The translations under genes and the position numbers were made by a program. Shown piece after piece: positions 7,756-14,740 of a stretch of 64,000 bases of DNA; position 1 is the stretch's first letter; the number at the start of each line of letters is the position of its first letter. A model generated the notes under the pieces. It made no database searches. It was not told the origin of the DNA and was given only the letters and a program-made list of their open reading frames with translations. This DNA comes from Euzebyella saccharophila (lineage in GTDB: Bacteria > Bacteroidota > Bacteroidia > Flavobacteriales > Flavobacteriaceae): contig NZ_JACYFJ010000002.1 in NCBI RefSeq assembly GCF_014855495.1, forward strand, positions 1-64,000, written 5' to 3'.

Positions 7756-8397
7756 ATGTTTGCCAATTTATCAAGGATCATTGTTATAGATGACGATGTA
7801 AATTACCACGAAGCCTACCAAAATTATTTCGAATCGTTTTTAGAGTATTCCCTTATGGGTATTTATCGTACCGTCAAGGAAGCTTTGGACAATTACGATG
7901 AGGCAAGGCCAGACATTATTTTTTCTGAAGTTGAATTGCCCGATGTCTCCGGCATTGAGGGCATTCAGCTTTTGAGAAAGAAAGACCAAGATGTGAAGAT
8001 TATCATGTTGAGTACCATCAAGGATTTTGACATGGTAAAGAAAGCCTTTAAAAAATCTGCAAACGGCTATTTATCCAAACCGGTGAATGAACGTACCCTT
8101 TACAATGCGTTGGATTCCATTAAAAGCAATGGGTCAACTATGAGCAATGATATTGTGAGTCAGATCATTTCTAAGTTTCAAGGTAAATCCTATAGCCTTT
8201 TTTCCGAAAGGGAAAACCAGGTGGTAGAATACTTGAGCCAAGGGGCTACCTACAAAACTATTGCAGAAAAACTGTTCGTAACCGCCAGCGCGGTTAATTT
8301 TCACATACAGAATATCTATCTCAAGCTAAATGTGAATTCAAAATCCGAAGCACTTAGAAAACTTCAGGAAATGGAATTCTCCCGGGCCTTGATTTAG
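7756..8397 (+). CDS. NarL-type response regulator with Glu in place of phospho-Asp
   Basis: A 213-residue protein with an N-terminal receiver domain (about 7-125) and a C-terminal LuxR-type helix-turn-helix (FSERENQVVEYLSQGATYKT...VNFHIQNIYLKLNV, about 148-205). The acidic pocket D12-D14 and the lysine in GYLSKPV are present, but the usual phospho-acceptor in PDIIFSEVELPDVSG is Glu58 (codon GAA at 7927-7929). Glu at this place often mimics phosphorylation in other regulators, so this protein may be constitutively active or controlled by level or ligand. No histidine kinase gene is adjacent. It is monocistronic, preceded by a dyad and followed by a terminator. Confidence 0.88.
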   Translation: MFANLSRIIVIDDDVNYHEAYQNYFESFLEYSLMGIYRTVKEALDNYDEARPDIIFSEVELPDVSGIEGIQLLRKKDQDVKIIMLSTIKDFDMVKKAFKKSANGYLSKPVNERTLYNALDSIKSNGSTMSNDIVSQIISKFQGKSYSLFSERENQVVEYLSQGATYKTIAEKLFVTASAVNFHIQNIYLKLNVNSKSEALRKLQEMEFSRALI

Positions 8398-8447
8398 TAT
8401 ACAATATGATTTGGTGTACTCTTTTTTGCGAGTGCCATTACTCCTGC

Positions 8448-8486
8448 AAAGGGATCGTTATAACAACGGTCCCTTTTCTTTTTTAA
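8448..8486 (+). terminator. intrinsic terminator after response regulator
   Basis: AAAGGGATCGTT (8448-8459) pairs over 12 bp with AACGGTCCCTTT (8465-8476, one G-T pair), followed by a T-rich run to 8485. Confidence 0.85.
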
Positions 8487-8550
8487 GACTATCCTGAAAT
8501 AACTGCAAAGAGAGAAAGCAATAAGGGAAGGTGTTACCAATTAATATGGC

Positions 8551-8558
8551 TATTTTTG
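8551..8558 (+). promoter_or_regulatory. -7 element candidate for nitroreductase
   Basis: TATTTTTG matches TAnnTTTG and lies 48 bp before the start codon; no convincing -33 TTTG is seen. Confidence 0.3.
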
Positions 8559-8606
8559 AAATAATTTAAAGGTTTTTCATCAGTTGCATATACTGGGTTA
8601 GTAGAA

Positions 8607-9248
8607 ATGAATATGACAGATAGTATAAAGGATTTGGAGTGGCGTTATGCGGTTAAAAAGTTTGATGCCAACAGATTATTGCCAGAAGAGAAGGTGTTGA
8701 GATTGAAAAAGGCGTTTAATTTAACGGCTACTTCGTACGGACTGCAGCCTATAACGTTATTGGTAATCAAGAACAAGGAAATTCAAGAGCAATTGGTGGG
8801 CCATTCCTACGGGCAAAAACAGGTGGCCCAGGCCTCACACCTTTTGGTTATCTGTACCCATAATGAAATAGACGAAAAATATATTCAAAAGTATTTTGAC
8901 CAAGTGAAAAAGGTCAGGGGTACGGAAGATAAAATATTGAATCCTTTTCGGGAGGCCTTGGTAAACGATTTTTCAAAAAAGGAAGTGGTAGAAATTATGC
9001 AGTGGGCCAAAAATCAAGCGTATTTGGCCTTAGGAAATCTTTTGGCGGTATGTGCAATGGAAAAAATTGATAGTTGCCCTATGGAAGGTTTTCGCCCGGA
9101 AGCATATGAACAAACCCTTCAATTAGCGGATAAGGGGCTTCAACCGGTTTTGGTACTTCCGGTGGGTTATCGATCTAAGGACGATATTTTCTCCAACTTC
9201 AAAAAAGTGCGTAAGGAACTCACAGATAGTGTGGTAGATATCAACTAA
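8607..9248 (+). CDS. nitroreductase family NAD(P)H oxidoreductase
   Basis: A 213-residue member of the NfsB-like nitroreductase family, FMN-dependent enzymes that reduce nitro compounds, quinones or flavins with NAD(P)H. The N-terminal WRYAVKKFD is the typical phosphate-binding Arg/Lys region, followed by SYGLQPITLLVI, and a C-terminal VGYRSKDD segment. Length is right for the family; it is cytoplasmic and normally a homodimer. The physiological substrate cannot be inferred. ATG 8607 and 8613 are both possible. The aminotransferase gene follows after 24 bp, so the two are probably co-transcribed. Confidence 0.88.
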   Translation: MNMTDSIKDLEWRYAVKKFDANRLLPEEKVLRLKKAFNLTATSYGLQPITLLVIKNKEIQEQLVGHSYGQKQVAQASHLLVICTHNEIDEKYIQKYFDQVKKVRGTEDKILNPFREALVNDFSKKEVVEIMQWAKNQAYLALGNLLAVCAMEKIDSCPMEGFRPEAYEQTLQLADKGLQPVLVLPVGYRSKDDIFSNFKKVRKELTDSVVDIN

Positions 9249-9272
9249 TCATTTTAAACTTTACTAGAATAC

Positions 9273-10466
9273 ATGCCGGGATTTGAACTTTTTGGGCAGG
9301 CAGAACGGGCCCAAGTAGAAGACGTTTTGCAATCTGGAGTGCTTATGCGCTACGGTTTTGATGCCATGAGAAACGGTCATTATAAAGCCTTGGAGCTTGA
9401 AGGGGCCTTGGCCAAAAAAATGGGCAGTAAGCACGCCCAGGTGGTAAGTAGTGGTACCGCAGCTTTGACTGTTGCCTTGGCCAGTGCAGGTATAGGTGCA
9501 GGAGATGAGGTCATTATGCCCACGTTTACTTTTGTGGCCAGTTTTGAATCTATTTTGGCCTTGGGGGCCATTCCTATTTTAGTAGATGTGGATGATACCT
9601 TAACCTTACATCCCGCCTCGGTAGAAAAGGCAATAACCAGGAGGACCAAGGTGGTAATGCCGGTACATATGTGCGGGTCAATGGCCAATTTAAGGGCTCT
9701 TAAGGATATTTGTGACAAACATTCCCTTCTGTTGTTGGAGGATGCCTGCCAAGCTATTGGTGGAAGTTTTGAAGGAAAGCCTTTAGGCAGTTATGGAGAT
9801 TTGGGTTGCTTTTCTTTTGATTATGTAAAGACCATTACCTGTGGGGAAGGTGGGGCCGTAATTACCGATAATGAAGAGTTTAAAAAGAATGCGGACCATT
9901 ATTCCGATCATGGTCACGACCATATAGGAAGCGATAGGGGAGCGGAAGCTCACCCGTTTATGGGGTATAATTATAGAATTTCGGAAATGCACGCGGCCGT
10001 GGGGCTGGCTCAATTAATCCGATTGGATGAATTTTTGGATATTCAGAAAAAGAACTACACCATTCTCAGGAATGCGCTTTCTGAAATTCCGGAAATAGTG
10101 TTTAGAAAAGTGCCAACAGGAGGGGAGGAAAGCTATGCTTTTTTAAGTTTCTTTATGCCGGATCAATTAAAGGCCGAAAATGCCCATAAAGCTTTAAGTG
10201 AGGCTGGTGTAGACGCCTGTTTTTACTGGTACCATAACAATTGGCACTATTATCGTAAATGGGAGCATTTAACCCATAAGAAGTCATTGTCCAAATTGCC
10301 TTTTGACGTGCTTGAACTACTTCCGGATTATACTAAAGCAGATTTTTCACTTTCAGACCAATGGGTGGGCAGGAATATTTCTTGCTTGATTAAATTGGGT
10401 TGGTCCAATGATGAAGTTAAAAAGCGCGCGAAAACCATGGTAGAAGTACTTTCGGCCTTGGTCTAG
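9273..10466 (+). CDS. DegT/DnrJ/EryC1/StrS family aminotransferase
   Basis: A 397-residue PLP-dependent sugar aminotransferase-like protein. Family features: GSKHAQVVSSGTAALTVAL near residue 50, PTFTFVASFESIL near 85, LLLEDACQAIGG near 150 and the Lys-bearing loop CFSFDYVKTITCGEGGAV near 180. NYRISEMHAAVGLAQL near 235 is also typical. Such enzymes add an amino group to nucleotide-linked keto sugars or to an octulosonate. No sugar-nucleotide genes are nearby; the N-terminal pattern (PGFELFG...YKALELE) reminds me of the KdnA branch, but this is weak. Probably co-transcribed with the nitroreductase. Confidence 0.85.
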   Translation: MPGFELFGQAERAQVEDVLQSGVLMRYGFDAMRNGHYKALELEGALAKKMGSKHAQVVSSGTAALTVALASAGIGAGDEVIMPTFTFVASFESILALGAIPILVDVDDTLTLHPASVEKAITRRTKVVMPVHMCGSMANLRALKDICDKHSLLLLEDACQAIGGSFEGKPLGSYGDLGCFSFDYVKTITCGEGGAVITDNEEFKKNADHYSDHGHDHIGSDRGAEAHPFMGYNYRISEMHAAVGLAQLIRLDEFLDIQKKNYTILRNALSEIPEIVFRKVPTGGEESYAFLSFFMPDQLKAENAHKALSEAGVDACFYWYHNNWHYYRKWEHLTHKKSLSKLPFDVLELLPDYTKADFSLSDQWVGRNISCLIKLGWSNDEVKKRAKTMVEVLSALV

Positions 10467-10539
10467 TATGTATTTTAAGGAAAGCACTAAATTTAATTAA
10501 GTATATTTAGAGACTTAAATGAGTATCCATATAAACACA

Positions 10540-11334
10540 ATGAAAAAAATGAAATCTATAAAATCTCCTATTTTATTGATGGCCTTAGGCTTAGGGTTAC
10601 AAATGCAGGCGCAGGATTATTCCAGTGTTCCACCAAAAGAATCGCCAATGCCCATGAAACCCGAAATGACCGAAATTTGGGAACCGGAGGTTAAAGTGGT
10701 AACGCCTGGAAAACAATTGGGAGACGCACCTTCAGATGCCATTATCCTATTTGATGGCAGCAATCTAGACCACTGGGTGAGCCAAAAGGACCCGAGCAAA
10801 CCTGCCCCTTGGAAAATTGTTAACAATGACCATATGGAAGTGGTACCGGGTTCTGGCGGAATCAGTACCAAAATGAAGTTTGGGGACTGCCAGCTACATG
10901 TGGAGTTCAGTGCGCCGGACAAGGTAGAATCTGAAAGTCAAGGAAGGGGGAATAGCGGTGTATTTCTACAAAATAGATATGAGCTACAAGTATTGGATTC
11001 CTATAACAACCGTACCTATAGAAACGGACAGGCCGGTAGTATTTACAAAGACCATGCACCATTGGTAAATGCCATGAGAAGTCCGCTAGAATGGAACACC
11101 TACGATGTTATTTATAGGGCTCCCCGTTTTAAGGAGGATGGGACCATTGATACAAAAGCTACCATCACCGTATTGCACAATGGCGTGTTGGTTCAAAACA
11201 ATGTGGATATTAACGGAACTACCTTTTATATAGGTTTGCACAACTACCCGGAAGCACATGGGGATGATGTTATTTCCCTACAAGATCACGGGAATAAAAC
11301 ACAGTTTAAAAATATTTGGTTGCGAAAACTATAA
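10540..11334 (+). CDS. secreted DUF1080 protein
   Basis: A DUF1080 (3-keto-disaccharide hydrolase-like) protein, about 264 residues from ATG 10540. That start gives a compact signal peptide (MKKMKSIKSPILLMALGLG, cleaving near QMQAQ); the upstream ATG at 10519 would leave a longer n-region and sits only ten bases from a possible -7 element (10502-10509). The jelly-roll core shows IILFDGSNLDHW, WKIVNNDHMEVVPG, HVEFSAP, GNSGVFLQNRYELQVLDSY and the C-terminal QFKNIWLRKL, all typical. Members bind or hydrolyse glycosides in the periplasm. It stands alone before a strong terminator. Confidence 0.85.
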   Translation: MKKMKSIKSPILLMALGLGLQMQAQDYSSVPPKESPMPMKPEMTEIWEPEVKVVTPGKQLGDAPSDAIILFDGSNLDHWVSQKDPSKPAPWKIVNNDHMEVVPGSGGISTKMKFGDCQLHVEFSAPDKVESESQGRGNSGVFLQNRYELQVLDSYNNRTYRNGQAGSIYKDHAPLVNAMRSPLEWNTYDVIYRAPRFKEDGTIDTKATITVLHNGVLVQNNVDINGTTFYIGLHNYPEAHGDDVISLQDHGNKTQFKNIWLRKL

Positions 11335-11356
11335 GGGTTTCAAAACAAAAAATAAT

Positions 11357-11386
11357 AAACGGCAAGTGAGAGCTTGCCGTTTTTTT
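11357..11386 (+). terminator. intrinsic terminator, DUF1080 gene
   Basis: ACGGCAAG (11359-11366) pairs with CTTGCCGT (11373-11380), flanked by A and T runs; it may serve both this gene and the converging ribB operon. Confidence 0.88.
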
Positions 11387-11406
11387 ATGATTATAAGTTA
11401 CCCTAA

Positions 11407-12549
11407 TCAGTAGGAAATATATTCTACAATTTCAAGACCGTAACCCACAATTCCCACACGCTTGGTTTCCGGAGAATTGGAAAGTACCTTTAATTTTACA
11501 ATTCCCAAGTCATGAAGAATCTGGGCTCCAATACCAAAGTCCTTGGCATCCATTTCCACTTTGGGAGCTTTATAAACTCCTTTTTTCTGTAATTCCTTAA
11601 GTTCTGCCAAGCGGCCCAATAGATTAAGGGATTCCGGGTTCTGATTAATAAAGACAATAGCCCCTTTACCTTCTTTTTCAATAGCCTTGAACATATCCTC
11701 AAGTTTGGCATCTATGTTATTGGTCAAGGTTCCCAAGATATCATTGTTCACCATAGTGGAGTTAATGCGGGTAAGCACCTTGTCTTCTTTGGACCAAGTA
11801 CCTTTGGTCAACGCTAAATGCACATGATTGTTGGTGGTCTGTTGGTATGCTCGCAACCTAAACTCACCAAAACGGGTAGTAAGATTAAAATCCTCCTTTT
11901 TTGAAATAAGACTGTCATGCTCCATTCGGTAGGCAATCAAATCTTCTATGGAGACAATTTTTAAACCGAACTTTTTGGCTACCTCAAATAACTGGGGCAG
12001 TCTGGCCATGGAACCATCCTCATTCATAATTTCCACGATGATACCGGCAGGTTGCAATCCGGCAAGGCGCGCAAAATCAATAGCAGCTTCGGTATGTCCG
12101 GTTCGTCTTAATACACCACCTTCCTTTGCAATCAGAGGAAATATATGCCCAGGTCTGGCCAAATCATGGGGTTTGGTTTCAGGGTCTACCAAAGAACAGA
12201 CCGTTTTGGAACGATCGGACGCAGATATACCCGTGGTCACTCCCTTACCACGTAAATCCACGGAAACGGTAAATGCAGTTTCCATGGGGTCCGTATTATT
12301 GGTGACCATCATGTGAAGGCCTAATTCTTTACAACGGCCTTCGGTCAATGGCGCGCATATAAGGCCTTTGCCATGGGTTGCCATAAAATTGACGGTTTCT
12401 GGGGTGGCCAATTCGGCAGCCGCCAAAAAATCGCCTTCATTCTCACGGTTTTCGTCATCCACAACAATAATGACCTTCCCGTTCCTTATATCCTCAATGG
12501 CCTCCTCAATGGTGTGCAACTTTAATTGGTTGTCCGTATCGGTCATCAT
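11407..12549 (-). CDS. ribB: DHBP synthase with degenerate GTP cyclohydrolase II domain
   Basis: A 380-residue RibBA-type protein. The N-terminal half (about 1-210) is 3,4-dihydroxy-2-butanone-4-phosphate synthase, which makes the four-carbon unit of riboflavin from ribulose 5-phosphate; DDENRENEGDF, HGKGLICAPLT and TGHTEAAIDFARLAG are intact. The C-terminal half keeps the RibA fold outline (TRFGEFRLRAY) but the zinc site is lost: the stretch equivalent to SECLTGD...LRCDCG reads NSTMVNNDILGTLTNNID, so all three Cys are replaced, and the QEGRG segment is missing too. It should therefore not open GTP; a separate ribA is expected elsewhere. The start overlaps the stop of the upstream permease gene by four bases. 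Confidence 0.9.
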   Translation of the reverse strand: MMTDTDNQLKLHTIEEAIEDIRNGKVIIVVDDENRENEGDFLAAAELATPETVNFMATHGKGLICAPLTEGRCKELGLHMMVTNNTDPMETAFTVSVDLRGKGVTTGISASDRSKTVCSLVDPETKPHDLARPGHIFPLIAKEGGVLRRTGHTEAAIDFARLAGLQPAGIIVEIMNEDGSMARLPQLFEVAKKFGLKIVSIEDLIAYRMEHDSLISKKEDFNLTTRFGEFRLRAYQQTTNNHVHLALTKGTWSKEDKVLTRINSTMVNNDILGTLTNNIDAKLEDMFKAIEKEGKGAIVFINQNPESLNLLGRLAELKELQKKGVYKAPKVEMDAKDFGIGAQILHDLGIVKLKVLSNSPETKRVGIVGYGLEIVEYISY

Positions 12550-14057
12550 TGTTCTTCGTCTTTATTCTTTTTCTTAAATAATTTTTTGATTCGGTCAAAA
12601 CCGCCTCCAAAACTCATCATGCCTCTATCTGCAGTGGCGCGTTGGGTTAGATAGATGCCCAAAGGTAACATTATCATAGAAGAAAGCCATGCCCCTAAAA
12701 TAGGGTGGATATTTCCTTTGTAAGAGTAGTTCTCTGCAAACACCCCTAAGAAATAATACACTAAAAACAACAGGATGGCCACTACCATGGGCAGACCAAT
12801 TCCTCCTTTTCTTATAATGGCCCCCAAGGGAGCTCCTACAAAAAATAGAATGATACAGGATAGCGCCAAGGCGTACTTATCATGCAAGGAAAAAATATGC
12901 CTTCTATGAATTTCATAGCGTTTATCCATCTCAATTTTCTTACCGTCTATGGAGGTCATGATGTTGGAAACCGAATTTTTTGCGGCATTGATTATTTGTC
13001 CCTGCTGGTATTCCTTAAAAAGGTCCATAATGTCTCCAGAGAACTCCTCGGGAACAGTGTCGGTTGTAGTGGAAGAATTTGTCAATTCCAGTGTTTTGGC
13101 GGTGTCCCTGGTACGTTGCTGCACTTTTTTCACTACCGCAGAATCAATTCTGGGTATTTTACTAAAAGCGCCCATTCTATTGACTATATTTTTGGAAAAT
13201 GCGGTAACGATCCGTTTGTTATCCTGCTCAAGGGAATCCATATCCTTTAACAATCGGGAAACATTTTTCATTTTCTCCCTGTTGGAAACGTTCTCTTCTT
13301 CCAAATCTTGTTCCATTTCAGGAACCTCAATGTTCATTCGGTAAATATCAAATTTTGATTTGGCAAAAGGATACTTACGTTTGGAATCACTGTTTTTATC
13401 AATAACATCCCGGTAGTAATGGCCGTCTTTCAAAACCAATTGTATGAGTTCCGAATCCTCACTACTGATCAATTCCCCGGTTTTTGCTTTGATGACCGTA
13501 CTATTGACGTTGGTAGCTGTTTTTTGATGGATGATAACGTTCTTTAGAAAGCGGTCTTTTTCGCCATATTTATCATCAACCTTGATGCTCATTCCCTCAA
13601 AATCACTAAAAACCCCTTTTTCAATGGCGGCCGCAGGTTTTACCTTGGCAATATTGCGACGCATATTATAGATTTTTTGTTCCGATGCGGGAATTACATT
13701 GTTGGCAAAATAAAACGTGACCCCACCCAAAAACACCATAAAAATAATAAGGCTGAGCATGGCCCTTTGTAAGGATATGCCCGAAGCCTTCATAGCAGCG
13801 AATTCATAATTTTCCGCAAAGGTCCCAAAGGTGAGAATGGAAGCTAGTAAGACGGTCAATGGCAGTACCTTTTCCGTAAGACTGGGCATCATATAGAAAA
13901 AGAACTTCCCAATGATCATGATATCCAGACCCTTCCCTGCAAAATCATCAATAAAAAGCCAAATCGTTTGGAAGATGAAGATGAACATCAAAATCACAAA
14001 CGAGCTCAAGAAATTATAAAGAAATCGCGATAGAATATATCGGTCTAGAAGTTTCAA
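12546..14057 (-). CDS. LptF/LptG family permease
   Basis: A 503-residue inner-membrane protein of the YjgP/YjgQ (LptF/LptG) family, which with LptB drives lipopolysaccharide transport to the outer membrane. Four early membrane segments (YILSRFLYNFLSSFVILMFI; PSLTEKVLPLTVLLASILTF; LSLIIFMVFLGGVTFYF) precede a large periplasmic domain, and further membrane segments follow near 405-480 (YALALSCIILFFVGAPLGAII). The periplasmic part has an unusually long charged insert around 240-350. It is the third gene of the ftsK-lolA-lptF/G-ribB run; pairing with a LolA-like gene suits an envelope-assembly operon. Confidence 0.88.
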   Translation of the reverse strand: MKLLDRYILSRFLYNFLSSFVILMFIFIFQTIWLFIDDFAGKGLDIMIIGKFFFYMMPSLTEKVLPLTVLLASILTFGTFAENYEFAAMKASGISLQRAMLSLIIFMVFLGGVTFYFANNVIPASEQKIYNMRRNIAKVKPAAAIEKGVFSDFEGMSIKVDDKYGEKDRFLKNVIIHQKTATNVNSTVIKAKTGELISSEDSELIQLVLKDGHYYRDVIDKNSDSKRKYPFAKSKFDIYRMNIEVPEMEQDLEEENVSNREKMKNVSRLLKDMDSLEQDNKRIVTAFSKNIVNRMGAFSKIPRIDSAVVKKVQQRTRDTAKTLELTNSSTTTDTVPEEFSGDIMDLFKEYQQGQIINAAKNSVSNIMTSIDGKKIEMDKRYEIHRRHIFSLHDKYALALSCIILFFVGAPLGAIIRKGGIGLPMVVAILLFLVYYFLGVFAENYSYKGNIHPILGAWLSSMIMLPLGIYLTQRATADRGMMSFGGGFDRIKKLFKKKNKDEEQ

Positions 14058-14067
14058 TGCAGCTGGC

Positions 14068-14718
14068 TTAGTTTCTTATAATGTAGTAGCCGTCGTTTTC
14101 GTACTTGGCTTCGTCAAAAGTAAACAAGGTTTTTGACAAAGGCTGATTTGTTTTGAAAGTATTAACTGTAATTGTAGTGGTCGTGCCGTTTTTCCCGTTC
14201 TCAATAACCTTATAGATATGTTTTGTCTCGGCATCTACACCCAATAAAATATCCTTTATCTCAGAATTGGAATCAATAGGGGTTAACTTGATAAACTGGA
14301 TTTTTCTACCGTTTACATTTTGTAGTATGTCCATTTCGTAATTATGGCCATCCCTGTAAAAGGTGAGCATCTTGGCAGGAGTAAGGGCATTGGCATCGTC
14401 TGACTTATCTTCAATGGTCACCTCCTCATTCTCGGGAACAATGGTATAAACTTTAGACCCATCGTAAAGTTGGGTAGCACCAAAAAAGTTGCCAATGTAT
14501 TTTTCTCCTTCCAAGGTTACATTCCCCCTGGTTTCTTGGTTGATTCCTGCTTCGGAGTTATTGAGAACATACTTAAAGTCGACTTCAATGTTATCATAGC
14601 CCTTAACTTTGTTGTATACATCTTCTAAAAGAGCCTTTGCCTTTTGTGAGTTCTGTGCGTGTACAGTTATGGTATTGATGCCTATTATAAGTGTTAATGC
14701 GAGTAAAAATCTTTTCAT
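14068..14718 (-). CDS. LolA-like outer-membrane lipoprotein carrier
   Basis: The frame opens at 14754, inside the end of ftsK, but ATG 14718 gives a normal signal peptide (MKRFLLALTLIIGINTITV, cleaving near HAQN) and is preferred; 216 residues. The mature protein has the LolA fold pattern: VYNKVKGYDNIEVDFKYVL, TRGNVTLEGEKYIGNF, GSKVYTIVPE and ITVNTFKTNQPLSKTLFTFDEAKY. LolA shuttles lipoproteins through the periplasm. The gene is 10 bp upstream of the LptF/G permease gene and is probably translated from the same mRNA as ftsK. Confidence 0.82.
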   Translation of the reverse strand: MKRFLLALTLIIGINTITVHAQNSQKAKALLEDVYNKVKGYDNIEVDFKYVLNNSEAGINQETRGNVTLEGEKYIGNFFGATQLYDGSKVYTIVPENEEVTIEDKSDDANALTPAKMLTFYRDGHNYEMDILQNVNGRKIQFIKLTPIDSNSEIKDILLGVDAETKHIYKVIENGKNGTTTTITVNTFKTNQPLSKTLFTFDEAKYENDGYYIIRN

Positions 14719-14740
14719 TTTAAAATGCTTATTCTTTTTG

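Noticed and set aside
12550-12620. FMN riboswitch for ribB
   Set aside because: ribB starts inside the preceding gene, leaving no room for an aptamer, and no RFN-like sequence is seen near.
12882-13344. Frames of 122 and 131 codons opposite the LptF/G gene
   Set aside because: Antisense shadows of a gene with strong family match and operon context.
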